Source of the DNA: Oceanicaulis sp. HTCC2633
GTDB lineage: Bacteria; Pseudomonadota; Alphaproteobacteria; Caulobacterales; Maricaulaceae
Reading direction: 5' to 3'
Assembly: GCF_000152745.1 (NCBI RefSeq)
Contig: NZ_CH672428.1
Span: 75,718-139,717, forward strand
DNA length: 64,000 nt
Part shown: positions 26,941 through 35,192 of the stretch, in pieces
Position numbering within the stretch: position 1 is the first letter of the stretch
Layout: each line of letters starts with the position of its first letter
Made by a program: the position numbers and the translations under genes
Notes under the pieces: model-generated
Databases searched by the model: none
The model's input: the letters and a program-made list of their open reading frames with translations, nothing else
What the model was told of the DNA's origin: nothing

Positions 26941-27663
26941 CTACTTCCAGCGGAAGCTGATGAAGAAGCAGCCCAGAGCACCCAGAAGGAACATCACCGC
27001 CGGCGCCAGGAACCAGCGCAATGGCGAGCGCTCCGTCACCAGTTCAGAATCCACCGGCTCGAAAAACCGGCGCCCGCCCTCTACCTGCTCCAAGAAGCCA
27101 TTGGCGTGCATGTCGCGAGTGACCCGGGTTTGAGGATCAGCGCGTTCCATCATGGCGACCTGAAGGGCGCGCACGGCGGCCTCTTGAGGACGATCCTCGC
27201 CCAGATCGGGCCGCAAGCTGGCCTGCAGGACAGCGTAGGCGTTCAGGTCTTCGCCCGGCGCCAGCACGCCGGGGGAGGTGTAGTGGTAGACGGTGTATTC
27301 CTCATCCTCAGCCAGCGCATGCAGCCCGAGGCTCGCGCCGCCCAACATCAGACAGCCCAGCCCTGCGGCCAGCCAGCCACGCGTCAGCCGGGTGGCCTGC
27401 GCCTTCAGTGTCAGCACCGCCGCACGGACCTGGCCGATCTCGCGCAGCGCCGTGAGGTCATCTCCGCTGAGCGACCCGGCGACGGTTTCAGCGTCAAAGC
27501 CATAGGCCTCGGCCAGCCTCTCGAAGACCTCTTCAGAGGGAAAGGACTTCCCAGTCTCCAGCTTGGACAAATAGGATTGTTCGATCCGGGCCTTCGCCGC
27601 CGCCTCGGGCTGGGTCCAGCCCAGCGCCTCACGCCGGGCCTTCAGGAATGCGCCAAAACTCAT
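26941..27663 (-). CDS. Membrane-anchored XRE-type transcriptional regulator
   Basis: 240 residues. XRE helix-turn-helix at about 3-55 (LKARREALGWTQPEAAAKA, EQSYLSKLETGKSFPSEE), a first membrane helix near 96-115, about 100 residues probably in the periplasm, and a last membrane helix near 218-236 ending in a short basic tail. This layout fits a one-component sensor that reads an envelope signal and binds DNA directly. It lies 43 bases upstream of the frameshifted serine hydrolase gene in the same direction, so that gene is the likely partner. Confidence 0.75.
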   Translation of the reverse strand: MSFGAFLKARREALGWTQPEAAAKARIEQSYLSKLETGKSFPSEEVFERLAEAYGFDAETVAGSLSGDDLTALREIGQVRAAVLTLKAQATRLTRGWLAAGLGCLMLGGASLGLHALAEDEEYTVYHYTSPGVLAPGEDLNAYAVLQASLRPDLGEDRPQEAAVRALQVAMMERADPQTRVTRDMHANGFLEQVEGGRRFFEPVDSELVTERSPLRWFLAPAVMFLLGALGCFFISFRWK

Positions 27664-27932
27664 CTGCTCTCTCCGCCTTCACCGCACGCCAATGTGCGAT
27701 CCGGCGCCCAGTCTTTGAAAGTCGGGCGGCGACTGACAGATGAATATCAAGGACTGGGACAGGAATAACAGCCCATCCGCGCGAAAAGACGCCGCCACAA
27801 TGATGACTGGCCCGAGCCGCCCCCAATCCCCCCACCCCGAACCCAAAGGGTTCGCAAGGGCGAACGCCCATCCGCAGCATCAGCGAGGATCGACCAAGCG
27901 GAGCGAGAGAGAACCAGCAAGAACGGGGAAAA

Positions 27933-28008
27933 TGGTGCCCGGGGGCGGATTCGAACCACCGACACGCGGATTTTCAATCCGCTGCTCTACCAACTGAGCT
28001 ACCCGGGC
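27933..28008 (-). tRNA. tRNA-Phe (GAA)
   Basis: The minus strand folds as a full cloverleaf: acceptor GCCCGGG paired to CCCGGGC, D-arm GCTCAGTTGGTAGAGC, anticodon loop TTGAAAA with anticodon GAA, and TPsiC loop GGTTCGAATCC. The CCA tail is encoded (27933-27935). Confidence 0.97.
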
Positions 28009-28211
28009 GAGCGGGGCGATCTGCAAGGTTCGCCGCGCTGAGGACGCGGTTTATAGGCAAGCGCGCGGAGGCTGTCCATGCCCTCAAATCAGTCTTGTGC
28101 AGTCCGATTGCAATTTGTCCGGTCTGCCTTCGGACTTGCCCGGGTATACAGAGGCCTGCTAACCGCTTCTGCGTTATATTCTCAAAACCTCCCCAACCTC
28201 CGAGGACTGCA

Positions 28212-30878
28212 ATGAACCCCAAAGTCTGCGTCAGCGCCCTGGCCCTTCTGGCCATGCTGGGTGAAGGCGGTCTGGCGTCCGCCCAGACCGTTCAGGATGA
28301 TGTCATCACCATCACCGCAGGCCGCGCGCCCGGCGCGCAATCGGGAGACCGCCCCGTGGTCACGCTGGATGCAGAAGCGCTCAGGGCGAGCGGCCTCTCG
28401 GACCTTGGGGATGCGCTGGCCTTCAGCCCCGCCATTGTCGGCTCGGAATTCAATGACGATCCGGGCACCCAGAACGACACTTCGGGCACCTCGAGCGTCA
28501 ATCTGCGGGGGCTGGGGCTGGGAGCGACCCTGGTGCTGGTGAACGGCGTGCGTCAGGCGCCCGCCTCGGTGGCGTCCGATGATGGCGCGAGCTTTGTCGA
28601 CATGAACGCGCTTGTGCCCGACATCGCCATCAGCCGGGTGGAGATCCTCAAGGACGGCGCTTCTCCGCTGCATGGATCGGATGCGGTCGCCGGCGTTGTG
28701 AACGTGATCACGGACGATCTGTTCGAAGGGGTCGAGGTCGCGCTCGAGGCGCGCGGTCCTGACGGATTCGAGGGCGCCGGCTTCACGTCGATCCTGTCCG
28801 CCCGCGCGGGCGAGACCTTCGGCGCATGGAGCGTCATGGGAGCGGTCAGCTATCGCGACACCGACGGCGTGGAAGGGTTCGAGACCGACTTCATCCCCGG
28901 CACCGGCCTGTCGGCGCTGGGCCAGCCCGGCGCCTATTACATCCAGGCGCCAGGCGGCGGGTTCGAGGTGACGACGCCGTCCGGCGGTCCGCAGGTCATC
29001 ATTGATCGCGATTGCGCGGCCGCTGGCGGCCAGCCGCTGGTGCTGGGCGCCGACACCGCCTTCGGCACGCCGGGTTATTGCCGGCTCGATTACGGCCAGT
29101 TCTTCTCCCTGGTCCCGGATGAGACGCGGTTGAACGCCTATGGCGCGCTGACCGGCGATTTCGGCGATACGCGCGTGACCCTGCGCGCGGCCTGGGCCGA
29201 TACGCAACTGACTCGCGGCAATTCCCCCTCCCTGCCCGCGCTTAGCTTTCCGACCATTCCGGTCGACAATCCGGGCAATTACTTCAATCGCGACGTGACC
29301 TGGAACGGACGCCCGCGCGGCGTATCCGCCGGGGCGGCGCGACGCAGCTTTGATCATGACACGTTGCGGCTCGAGGCCGGGCTGGCGCATGATTTTGACG
29401 CCTTCGGTCGCGACTGGACGGCGGAGGGCGTGCTGGCCTTTTCGCGCAACGAACTCGAAGCCACCATCACGGATCATATCGGCGACCGCCTCGACGCCGC
29501 GCTCAACGGGTTTGGCGGCGCGAACTGCCAGCCGGGCGCCAGCGCGGGCGATCAGAGCGCGGGGTGCTACTGGTTCAACCCGTTCGGCTCGGGCAGTCTC
29601 GTCACCGATCCCAATGACCCGCGTTACAATGATCCCGCCCTGCTCGCCTGGATGCTGGGCGAGGATGTGCGCACCTCGAGCTCGGAGCTGAGCAGCCTAG
29701 ACGCCAGCCTGACGACGGCGCATCTGTTTGCCTTGCCTGCTGGCTCGGTTTCGCTGACCGTGGGCGCGCATCTGCGCAATGAGCGCCTCGACGTCGATCA
29801 CGGCCAGACCTTCAATGATGACGCCTTCCTGTTCATCGTCGGCGGGCCGGACTATGCGGGCGAGCGCGATGTGGCGAGCCTTTATGCCGAGAGCGTCATT
29901 CCGCTGCACGCGCGTGCGCGGCTGACGCTGGCGGCCCGCCATGAGGATCTGGAAGACTTCTCCTCCACCGATCCCAAGGTCGGCCTCGCCGTAGATCTGA
30001 CCGATGCGCTGACCCTGTCTGCGAACTGGGCGCAATCCTTCCGCGCGCCCTCACTGCATCAGCAGGTGAGCGCCACCACGACGCTGCAATCGCTGACCAT
30101 CGGCAATCAGAGCCTGTTCCGCCCGGTGCGTACGGTCGGCTCACAAGATCTCGAGCCGGAAACCTCTGACAGCTACTCGCTGGGCCTGAGCTGGCGCCAC
30201 GAAGGCTGGACCGCCCGTGTGGACGCCTGGCGGCTGGAAGTCGAGGATCTGATCATCGAGGAAAGCGCCAACGCCATTCTCGCCGCCGATATCGCCGATG
30301 ACGGCCTCTACAATGATCCGCGCGTTGAGCTGTCCCAGGCGGGCGACGTGGTGCTGGTGCGCGCCAATTTCGTCAATGCGCCCCGCGTCGAGGCGCAGGG
30401 CGTGGACATCGCCTTTGGCCACGACAATATCGATCTGGGCCGGTTCGGCGTGATGACCGCCGGGCTCGAGACCGTCTATATCGACGAATTCACCCTCTAC
30501 GATCCGGTGCTGAACACCGAGATCGACGCGGCGGGCAATCGCAACTTCACCAATTTTGCGCGCTCGCTGCCGCAATGGCGCACAAGCGTCCGCGCCGGCT
30601 GGATGAACGGGCCATGGAGCGTCAACGCCCAGGCGCGCTACATCTCGCCCTATGACGATGACGAGAACGCCGGCGCCGAGATCGACAGTTGGACCGCCTA
30701 TGACCTTCAGGCGGGCTGGACGTCGAATGTGCGCGGCCACGCCCTCACGGCCAGCGTCGGCGCGCTCAACCTCTTCGATGAAGAGGCGCCGTTCGTGAAC
30801 ACGCCTCTGGGCTATGACACCAAGGTGCATGACGCCCGCAGCCGGGTGCTCTACGCGCGGATCAGCGTCCAGCGCTAA
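28212..30878 (+). CDS. TonB-dependent outer-membrane receptor
   Basis: 888 residues. Signal peptide ends near ASAQ (residue ~25), then a plug domain (NLRGLGLGATLVLVNGVRQ, EILKDGASPLHGSDAVAGVVNVIT) and a 22-strand-type barrel with late strands NLFDEEAPFVNTPLGYD and a C-terminal YARISVQR. The Ton box is probably within DDVITITAG near residue 30. It imports a large nutrient or metal complex using TonB energy; the ligand is unknown. It differs from the tandem pair at 56-62 kb. The ATG at 28212 is preceded by GAGGA. It is transcribed opposite to the housekeeping genes on either side. Confidence 0.93.
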   Translation: MNPKVCVSALALLAMLGEGGLASAQTVQDDVITITAGRAPGAQSGDRPVVTLDAEALRASGLSDLGDALAFSPAIVGSEFNDDPGTQNDTSGTSSVNLRGLGLGATLVLVNGVRQAPASVASDDGASFVDMNALVPDIAISRVEILKDGASPLHGSDAVAGVVNVITDDLFEGVEVALEARGPDGFEGAGFTSILSARAGETFGAWSVMGAVSYRDTDGVEGFETDFIPGTGLSALGQPGAYYIQAPGGGFEVTTPSGGPQVIIDRDCAAAGGQPLVLGADTAFGTPGYCRLDYGQFFSLVPDETRLNAYGALTGDFGDTRVTLRAAWADTQLTRGNSPSLPALSFPTIPVDNPGNYFNRDVTWNGRPRGVSAGAARRSFDHDTLRLEAGLAHDFDAFGRDWTAEGVLAFSRNELEATITDHIGDRLDAALNGFGGANCQPGASAGDQSAGCYWFNPFGSGSLVTDPNDPRYNDPALLAWMLGEDVRTSSSELSSLDASLTTAHLFALPAGSVSLTVGAHLRNERLDVDHGQTFNDDAFLFIVGGPDYAGERDVASLYAESVIPLHARARLTLAARHEDLEDFSSTDPKVGLAVDLTDALTLSANWAQSFRAPSLHQQVSATTTLQSLTIGNQSLFRPVRTVGSQDLEPETSDSYSLGLSWRHEGWTARVDAWRLEVEDLIIEESANAILAADIADDGLYNDPRVELSQAGDVVLVRANFVNAPRVEAQGVDIAFGHDNIDLGRFGVMTAGLETVYIDEFTLYDPVLNTEIDAAGNRNFTNFARSLPQWRTSVRAGWMNGPWSVNAQARYISPYDDDENAGAEIDSWTAYDLQAGWTSNVRGHALTASVGALNLFDEEAPFVNTPLGYDTKVHDARSRVLYARISVQR

Positions 30879-30882
30879 AGAC

Positions 30883-30915
30883 AAAGCCCCGCAGCTAGAC
30901 TGCGGGGCTTTTTTT
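30883..30915. terminator. Strong bidirectional terminator
   Basis: An 11-bp stem AAAGCCCCGCA/TGCGGGGCTTT (30883-30893, 30901-30911) with loop GCTAGAC, followed by T to 30915. The T run on the plus side ends the TonB receptor gene. The stop codon of the minus-strand orphan gene begins in the same T run. Confidence 0.9.
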
Positions 30916-31544
30916 CAATGTAAGACCCAGCGCCCGCCGCGGAGCATTAAATAATTGTCGAGAACTCTAAAGCCGAAAGCAGTATCAGGCAAACCCCTGC
31001 TTAAAGGAAGGGTCCGCCTTGACATTTCATCCCTTATGAAACTGCCAACATTGCTGCTCCAGCAATCAAATATGCGCAACATGTAATCACTGTATGTAGA
31101 AGCCTTAGGCTTGCCATCCCATGCTGCTAGCCCCTTAGATGCAAATTTATCATAAGCAACAAAGCGATCAGGGGCCACTATAGCGCAAACCTTCGACAAG
31201 CAAGATATAGATAATTTATAGGGAGCCTCAGCACTGATCGCCGCATCATCAATAGAATCATACCTTGAGTCAGATATAATAAGTGGAATTATTTTTGATA
31301 TATAATTAAACCACTCATCTCGCGTCGCATACTTCTTATTTCTACTTTCAGATTCATTTTTCTCATTTAAACTGTGCCTCGCCAAGCCGTACCCCTTTAA
31401 AAAACGATCGAATGCTTGGCGGTCATTGAGCAGTTGAATCTTAGTCAAATCATCCTGTTCATAATCGCTTTGCAAAGCAGCCCAGTTGAGGCCAGCGGAG
31501 TGGAAGCAAAAATCAAATTCGCGCTTTCCAATAAGGCAAGTCAT
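30915..31544 (-). CDS. AT-rich orphan protein of unknown function
   Basis: 209 residues beginning MTCLIGKREFDFCF. The start at 31544 has GGGAGGAT 6 bases upstream, although the frame stays open further up through yacG. Base composition and codon use differ sharply from every neighbour: many AAA, ATA, TTA and AGA/AGC codons. This suggests recent transfer. The protein is soluble, with the segment SKVCAIVAPDRFVAYDKFASKGL and a late FGFRVLDNYLMLRGGRW; I cannot name a family. It sits 53 bases after yacG, at the end of the infA-maf-rng-yacG run, and ends on the terminator at 30883-30915. Confidence 0.7.
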   Translation of the reverse strand: MTCLIGKREFDFCFHSAGLNWAALQSDYEQDDLTKIQLLNDRQAFDRFLKGYGLARHSLNEKNESESRNKKYATRDEWFNYISKIIPLIISDSRYDSIDDAAISAEAPYKLSISCLSKVCAIVAPDRFVAYDKFASKGLAAWDGKPKASTYSDYMLRIFDCWSSNVGSFIRDEMSRRTLPLSRGLPDTAFGFRVLDNYLMLRGGRWVLH

Positions 31545-31597
31545 TCGAATCCTCCCAAAGGCCACAATCAAACGTACCATTTGGAAGCAGATTATGA

Positions 31598-31795
31598 CTA
31601 GCGCTCGTCCTCGCCGCCCTCGCCGCGCGCTTCTGGCGGCAGGGCTTCGGGCGGGACAGGCTCGCCCGGCACGGCATAGGCGCCCGAGAACCAGCGACCC
31701 AGATCGGCGTCCGCGCAGCGGGCCGAGCAGAACGGCCTGTATCTGGGATCGACAGGCTTCTTGCAGATCGGACAACCGGGCTTGGATTTGCTCAT
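31598..31795 (-). CDS. yacG: DNA gyrase inhibitor YacG, zinc-binding
   Basis: 65 residues. Zinc ligands C8, C11, C23 and C27 in CPIC and CSARC, followed by ADADLGRWFSGAYAVPGEP, the YacG signature. In E. coli YacG binds GyrB and blocks DNA binding by gyrase. Its start overlaps the stop of the RNase E/G gene by 4 bases (ATGA). Confidence 0.95.
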   Translation of the reverse strand: MSKSKPGCPICKKPVDPRYRPFCSARCADADLGRWFSGAYAVPGEPVPPEALPPEARGEGGEDER

Positions 31796-32856
31796 AGCGG
31801 ACGCACCTCGAAGTCGCGCGCGCCCCGGGCTTCATCCAGCACCAGTTCAAAGCGATCTCCGAGACGCGATTTCATCGCCTTGGACCATCCGATGGGATCT
31901 TTTTCAAGCCAGGCGTGAACCTCGGCCCCCGCCAGCAGGGCAAGACGCCCGCCGCGCTTCGCCTTGCCTTCCGCTTCAAGACGACGCAAGGCCGCCAAAG
32001 CGCGGGTTTCCACGCTCTCAACGCCGAAACGCTCCCAGCAGATTTCATGCAGGGCGCGGCCCAGACGCTGGCGGGAGAGTTCGACGATGGCGAAGCGGCT
32101 GGCCGGCGCCACATCGATCTTGGCCGGATCGCGCTTGAACGCGCCTTTCAGGCTCTGATCAAGCTGGCTCTGGTCCTGCTTTTTCTTCAGCGGCAGGAAG
32201 TCGATGGCGACCACGCCGCCAATGCCGCGCAACCGGATCTGGCGCGCGGTCTCACGCGCTGCGGTCTTGTTGAGATCAAGGGCCATTTTCGGCGAGCCGC
32301 CCTGGGACTGACGCCCGGCGGAGTCCACATCGATCACCGTCATCGCGGTGACCGGCTCGATCACCAGACGCCCGCCGCCCGGCAGCGACACAACGGCTTC
32401 CAGCGCCTCGTCGAACAATTGATCAAGTTCGACCTCCGCCTCCTTGGGCGTACGAACCGGCGCCTCGTACATCATGGACAGGCGCTCGGCGATCGGCGGC
32501 GCAGCCACCACGATTTCGGGCGCCTCGCCAGGTTCCACGTCAAACAGCGCGAGCGTCGGCCCCTTTTCCTGGAATTGTTCGCGCGCAATCTGCACGCCAA
32601 TGGCCGCGCCCTCATGCAAGCCGTCCGGACGCCCGGCCTTGCCGAAGGGCAGAAAGCCTGCAGGTCCGCGACCGATATCGCAGAACGCGCCATTGATCGC
32701 ATGGTCGATCTTGGTCACCCGGGCGCGATAGACCTCGCCGCGCCAGGCGCGTTTTCCGCGTTCGGACCAGCGCTCCACATGCAGCTCGACGGCGCGGTCG
32801 CCATCGATGACAGCGGCGCGGGTTTCCCCCACATGCTCAGCAGCGACGATTCTCAA
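31792..32856 (-). CDS. Short ribonuclease E/G family protein, TTG start
   Basis: 354 residues. S1-like N-terminal part (YRARVTKIDHAINGAFCDIG, GFLPFG), then the RNase E/G nuclease core with VIDVDSAG (D176, D178) and GGVVAIDFLPLK (D219). It lacks the CPxCxG zinc link and the C-terminal scaffold of full RNase E. Relative to E. coli RNase E the active-site Asn305 position is Asp178. It probably cuts single-stranded RNA in rRNA/mRNA maturation. The start is a TTG whose last two bases lie in the TGA stop of maf (TTGA), so translation is coupled to maf. Confidence 0.85.
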   Translation of the reverse strand: MRIVAAEHVGETRAAVIDGDRAVELHVERWSERGKRAWRGEVYRARVTKIDHAINGAFCDIGRGPAGFLPFGKAGRPDGLHEGAAIGVQIAREQFQEKGPTLALFDVEPGEAPEIVVAAPPIAERLSMMYEAPVRTPKEAEVELDQLFDEALEAVVSLPGGGRLVIEPVTAMTVIDVDSAGRQSQGGSPKMALDLNKTAARETARQIRLRGIGGVVAIDFLPLKKKQDQSQLDQSLKGAFKRDPAKIDVAPASRFAIVELSRQRLGRALHEICWERFGVESVETRALAALRRLEAEGKAKRGGRLALLAGAEVHAWLEKDPIGWSKAMKSRLGDRFELVLDEARGARDFEVRPL

Positions 32857-33443
32857 AACACATATCCCAATCCGACCAGAAGCTGCCGCGCTTCATAGAC
32901 CGGCAGTCCCATGACGCCGGTATACGAACCGATCAGCTTGCTGATGTAAGAGCCGGCCCGGCCCTGAATGCCATAGCCGCCCGCCTTGCCGTTCCATTCA
33001 CCGCTCTCAAGATAGGCGGTGATCTCGTCCTCGCTCAGACGCTTGAAGGCGACGCGAGTTTCAACCACACGGCTCGCCTCGCGCCCGTCCGGCGCACGCA
33101 CCGCGACACCGGTATAGACCCGGTGATTGCGACCGCTCAGAAGCCTCAGACAGGCGTCGGCGGTCTCGCGATCTTCCGATTTGGGCAGGATGCGACGTCC
33201 CACGCCGACCACCGTATCGCTCGCCAGCACATAGCAGCCAGGATGATTGGCCGCGGCCAGCTTCTCGACCGCCAGACGCAGCGCCAGATCACGCGGCAAT
33301 TCGCCGGGGCGCTCGGTCTCGTCGATATCGGTCGGGGCGACCAGATCAGGCGGCGCGCCGATCCCGGTCAACAGGTCCCGGCGGCGCGGCGACGCGCTCG
33401 CCAGCACAAAGGGCGCGCGCGCAGCGTTCGGCGACACGCTCAC
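32853..33443 (-). CDS. maf: Maf-family nucleotide pyrophosphatase, GTG start
   Basis: 196 residues. LASASPRRRDLLTGIG at the N-terminus, DTDIDETE-like metal segment, ASDTVVGVGRRILPKSED and GGYGIQGRAGSYISKLIGSYTGVMGLP are all Maf signatures. Family members remove non-canonical or modified NTPs (dTTP/UTP or m7GTP types) as house-cleaning enzymes. The GTG at 33443 follows the infA stop by one base, and its stop overlaps the RNase E/G start. Confidence 0.93.
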   Translation of the reverse strand: MSVSPNAARAPFVLASASPRRRDLLTGIGAPPDLVAPTDIDETERPGELPRDLALRLAVEKLAAANHPGCYVLASDTVVGVGRRILPKSEDRETADACLRLLSGRNHRVYTGVAVRAPDGREASRVVETRVAFKRLSEDEITAYLESGEWNGKAGGYGIQGRAGSYISKLIGSYTGVMGLPVYEARQLLVGLGYVF

Positions 33444-33444
33444 C

Positions 33445-33663
33445 TTACTTGAAGCGATATGTGATGCGCCCCTTGGTCAGGTCGTAAGGCGTCATCTCGA
33501 CCAGGACCTTGTCGCCCGCCAGCACGCGGATGCGGTTCTTGCGCATCTTGCCCGCGGTGTGCGCGATGATTTCGTGATCATTTTCCAGTTTGACCTTGAA
33601 GGTCGCGTTGGGCAGCAGTTCCACGACTTCGCCGGGAAACTCCAGCAGTTCTTCCTTCGCCAT
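33445..33663 (-). CDS. infA: Translation initiation factor IF-1
   Basis: 72 residues, the exact usual length. [40 protein letters not shown] and [18 protein letters not shown] form the single S1/OB fold. IF-1 occupies the ribosomal A site during initiation. The ATG at 33663 has AAGAGGAG just upstream. It begins the infA-maf-RNase E/G-yacG run, with 155 bases before it that may hold its promoter. Confidence 0.98.
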   Translation of the reverse strand: MAKEELLEFPGEVVELLPNATFKVKLENDHEIIAHTAGKMRKNRIRVLAGDKVLVEMTPYDLTKGRITYRFK

Positions 33664-33818
33664 GCAGCTCCTCTTGATCAATGGCGTAAATTCAGACGCA
33701 TAGACGTCAAAACGCAAAAACCCCGTACGCTTCGCGCATGAAGACTCATGCCAGCGTCGGGTGGTGTCGGGCGCTATATAAGCGTGATCGCCGCAATCGT
33801 CGAGCGTGGTTGTAAGGA

Positions 33819-34241
33819 CTAGTCCGGATTATACGCCGAAATGCGGGCTTTTATGGCGTCCCGCGCCGTCCGGTAGGCGTCCAGACGCGCCTCCCGGCTG
33901 CCTTCCGCCTCCGCCGGATCGGGAATCGCCCAGAGCTGGTATTCGGCATCCCGCGCTTCTGCGAAGGCGCTCGCGGACGGATCCGCATCCGCCGCAAGAC
34001 ACACCACCAGCTCGACCGGATCATCAGCGGTGTCGGCCAGATCGCGGCACTCGAAATTCGACAGGTCGATGCCGGTCTCGTTCATCACCGAGATCATGAA
34101 GCCGTCCGGCCAGGGCGCGGGCTCGACCCCGCACGACCGCGCCAGACAGTCTGCACCGAAGCGATGCTTCCAGAAGGCTTCCGCCATGGGCGACCGCACC
34201 GCATTGCGGCCGCAGACAAAGACGACGGAGGGCGCGGCCAT
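33819..34241 (-). CDS. Low-molecular-weight phosphotyrosine phosphatase family protein
   Basis: 140 residues. CX5R phosphate loop at C10-R16 ([15 protein letters not shown]) and the general-acid Asp in AIPDPAE. Such proteins dephosphorylate phosphotyrosine or act as arsenate-reductase-like enzymes; the substrate is unknown. In alphaproteobacteria it commonly follows UPF0262 and precedes infA, as here. It starts 2 bases after the UPF0262 stop. Confidence 0.88.
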   Translation of the reverse strand: MAAPSVVFVCGRNAVRSPMAEAFWKHRFGADCLARSCGVEPAPWPDGFMISVMNETGIDLSNFECRDLADTADDPVELVVCLAADADPSASAFAEARDAEYQLWAIPDPAEAEGSREARLDAYRTARDAIKARISAYNPD

Positions 34242-34243
34242 GA

Positions 34244-34717
34244 TCAGGCGCCCCGCCGGTGCAGCGCGCAGATCAGGGTGAACAGGCGTCGCGCCGTGTC
34301 AAAATCCACCTCGATCTTGCCGTGAAGCCGTTCGCGCAGCAGTTCCGAACCTTCGTTATGGACCCCGCGCCGGCCCATATCGATCGCCTCGATCTGGCCC
34401 AGCGGCGCATTGCGCACGGCCGCGTAATAGCTTTCGCACATCAGGAAATAGTCCTTGATGATGCGGCGCAGCGGGCCCAGCGAGAACACGAACATGCGCA
34501 CCGGGTCGCCATTCTCGCGCTTGATGTCGAACACCAGGCGCTGGTCCTCGATGGCCAGACGCAGGGCGTAGGGGCCGGCCTCGGAATCAGCCGGGACGAA
34601 GGTGTTGGAATCCAGAAGATCAGCAATGGCCACGCGGCGCTCATGCTCCACGGCCTCATCGGCCTTGCCGATGGTCAGTTGGTCAAGCTCGACCGCGACC
34701 AGTCGCTGATCGGTCAT
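34244..34717 (-). CDS. UPF0262 family protein
   Basis: 157 residues. Sequence such as [54 protein letters not shown] and [18 protein letters not shown] matches UPF0262, a conserved alphaproteobacterial family of unknown function. GGAG lies 6 bases before the ATG. It normally lies near hisD and the LMW phosphatase; hisD is not present here. Confidence 0.9.
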   Translation of the reverse strand: MTDQRLVAVELDQLTIGKADEAVEHERRVAIADLLDSNTFVPADSEAGPYALRLAIEDQRLVFDIKRENGDPVRMFVFSLGPLRRIIKDYFLMCESYYAAVRNAPLGQIEAIDMGRRGVHNEGSELLRERLHGKIEVDFDTARRLFTLICALHRRGA

Positions 34718-34745
34718 AAGGAACTCCAGTCAACCCGAATCCGGG

Positions 34746-35192
34746 TCATGCCTCGTCGTCTTCAGGATGGCTGGGTCGCGCCGCCGCCCGCCAGGGCTCG
34801 GACACGTCCGCAAACGCCATGTCGATGCATTCCACCTCAAGACGGAGCTCCCCGCCACCGGAAAAGGTGAAGCTGAGCACGCCGCCCGGCGCCTCGCCCG
34901 GCTCGAACGCCATCGTGAGCAGGCTGATCACCCCGTCCTCATGGCCCTGCTTGAGGCGTTTGGATTGCGCCTTCAGAACTGAGCCCACCTGCAGCGCGGC
35001 GCGCACGCGCTCGCCCTGCCCCCGGCTGGGGCCCTCCCAGCGGAACCGATTGAGCGCCAGGGTGAATTGTTGCGCCTTCGGTTCATACTGGAAATCGCCC
35101 AGCAGCCCCACGGCGTCCTGCAATGCGGCGGACAGAACCGCCAGATCCTCAGGCGATTGCGCCAGAAGGCGCATAGGCGTGTATCCGGCCAT
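34746..35192 (-). CDS. DUF2948 family protein
   Basis: 148 residues. MRLLAQSPEDLAVLSAALQDAV, FQYEPKAQQFTLALNRFRWE and LRLEVECIDMAFADVSEPW match DUF2948, which follows murA in many alphaproteobacteria. Function unknown. Its ATG directly abuts the murA stop (TGA-ATG), so it is co-translated with murA. Confidence 0.9.
   Translation of the reverse strand: MAGYTPMRLLAQSPEDLAVLSAALQDAVGLLGDFQYEPKAQQFTLALNRFRWEGPSRGQGERVRAALQVGSVLKAQSKRLKQGHEDGVISLLTMAFEPGEAPGGVLSFTFSGGGELRLEVECIDMAFADVSEPWRAAARPSHPEDDEA

Noticed and set aside
31416-31601. A short plus-strand frame within the AT-rich orphan region
   Set aside because: No ribosome site and no recognisable features; the minus-strand frame is longer and has a good ribosome site.
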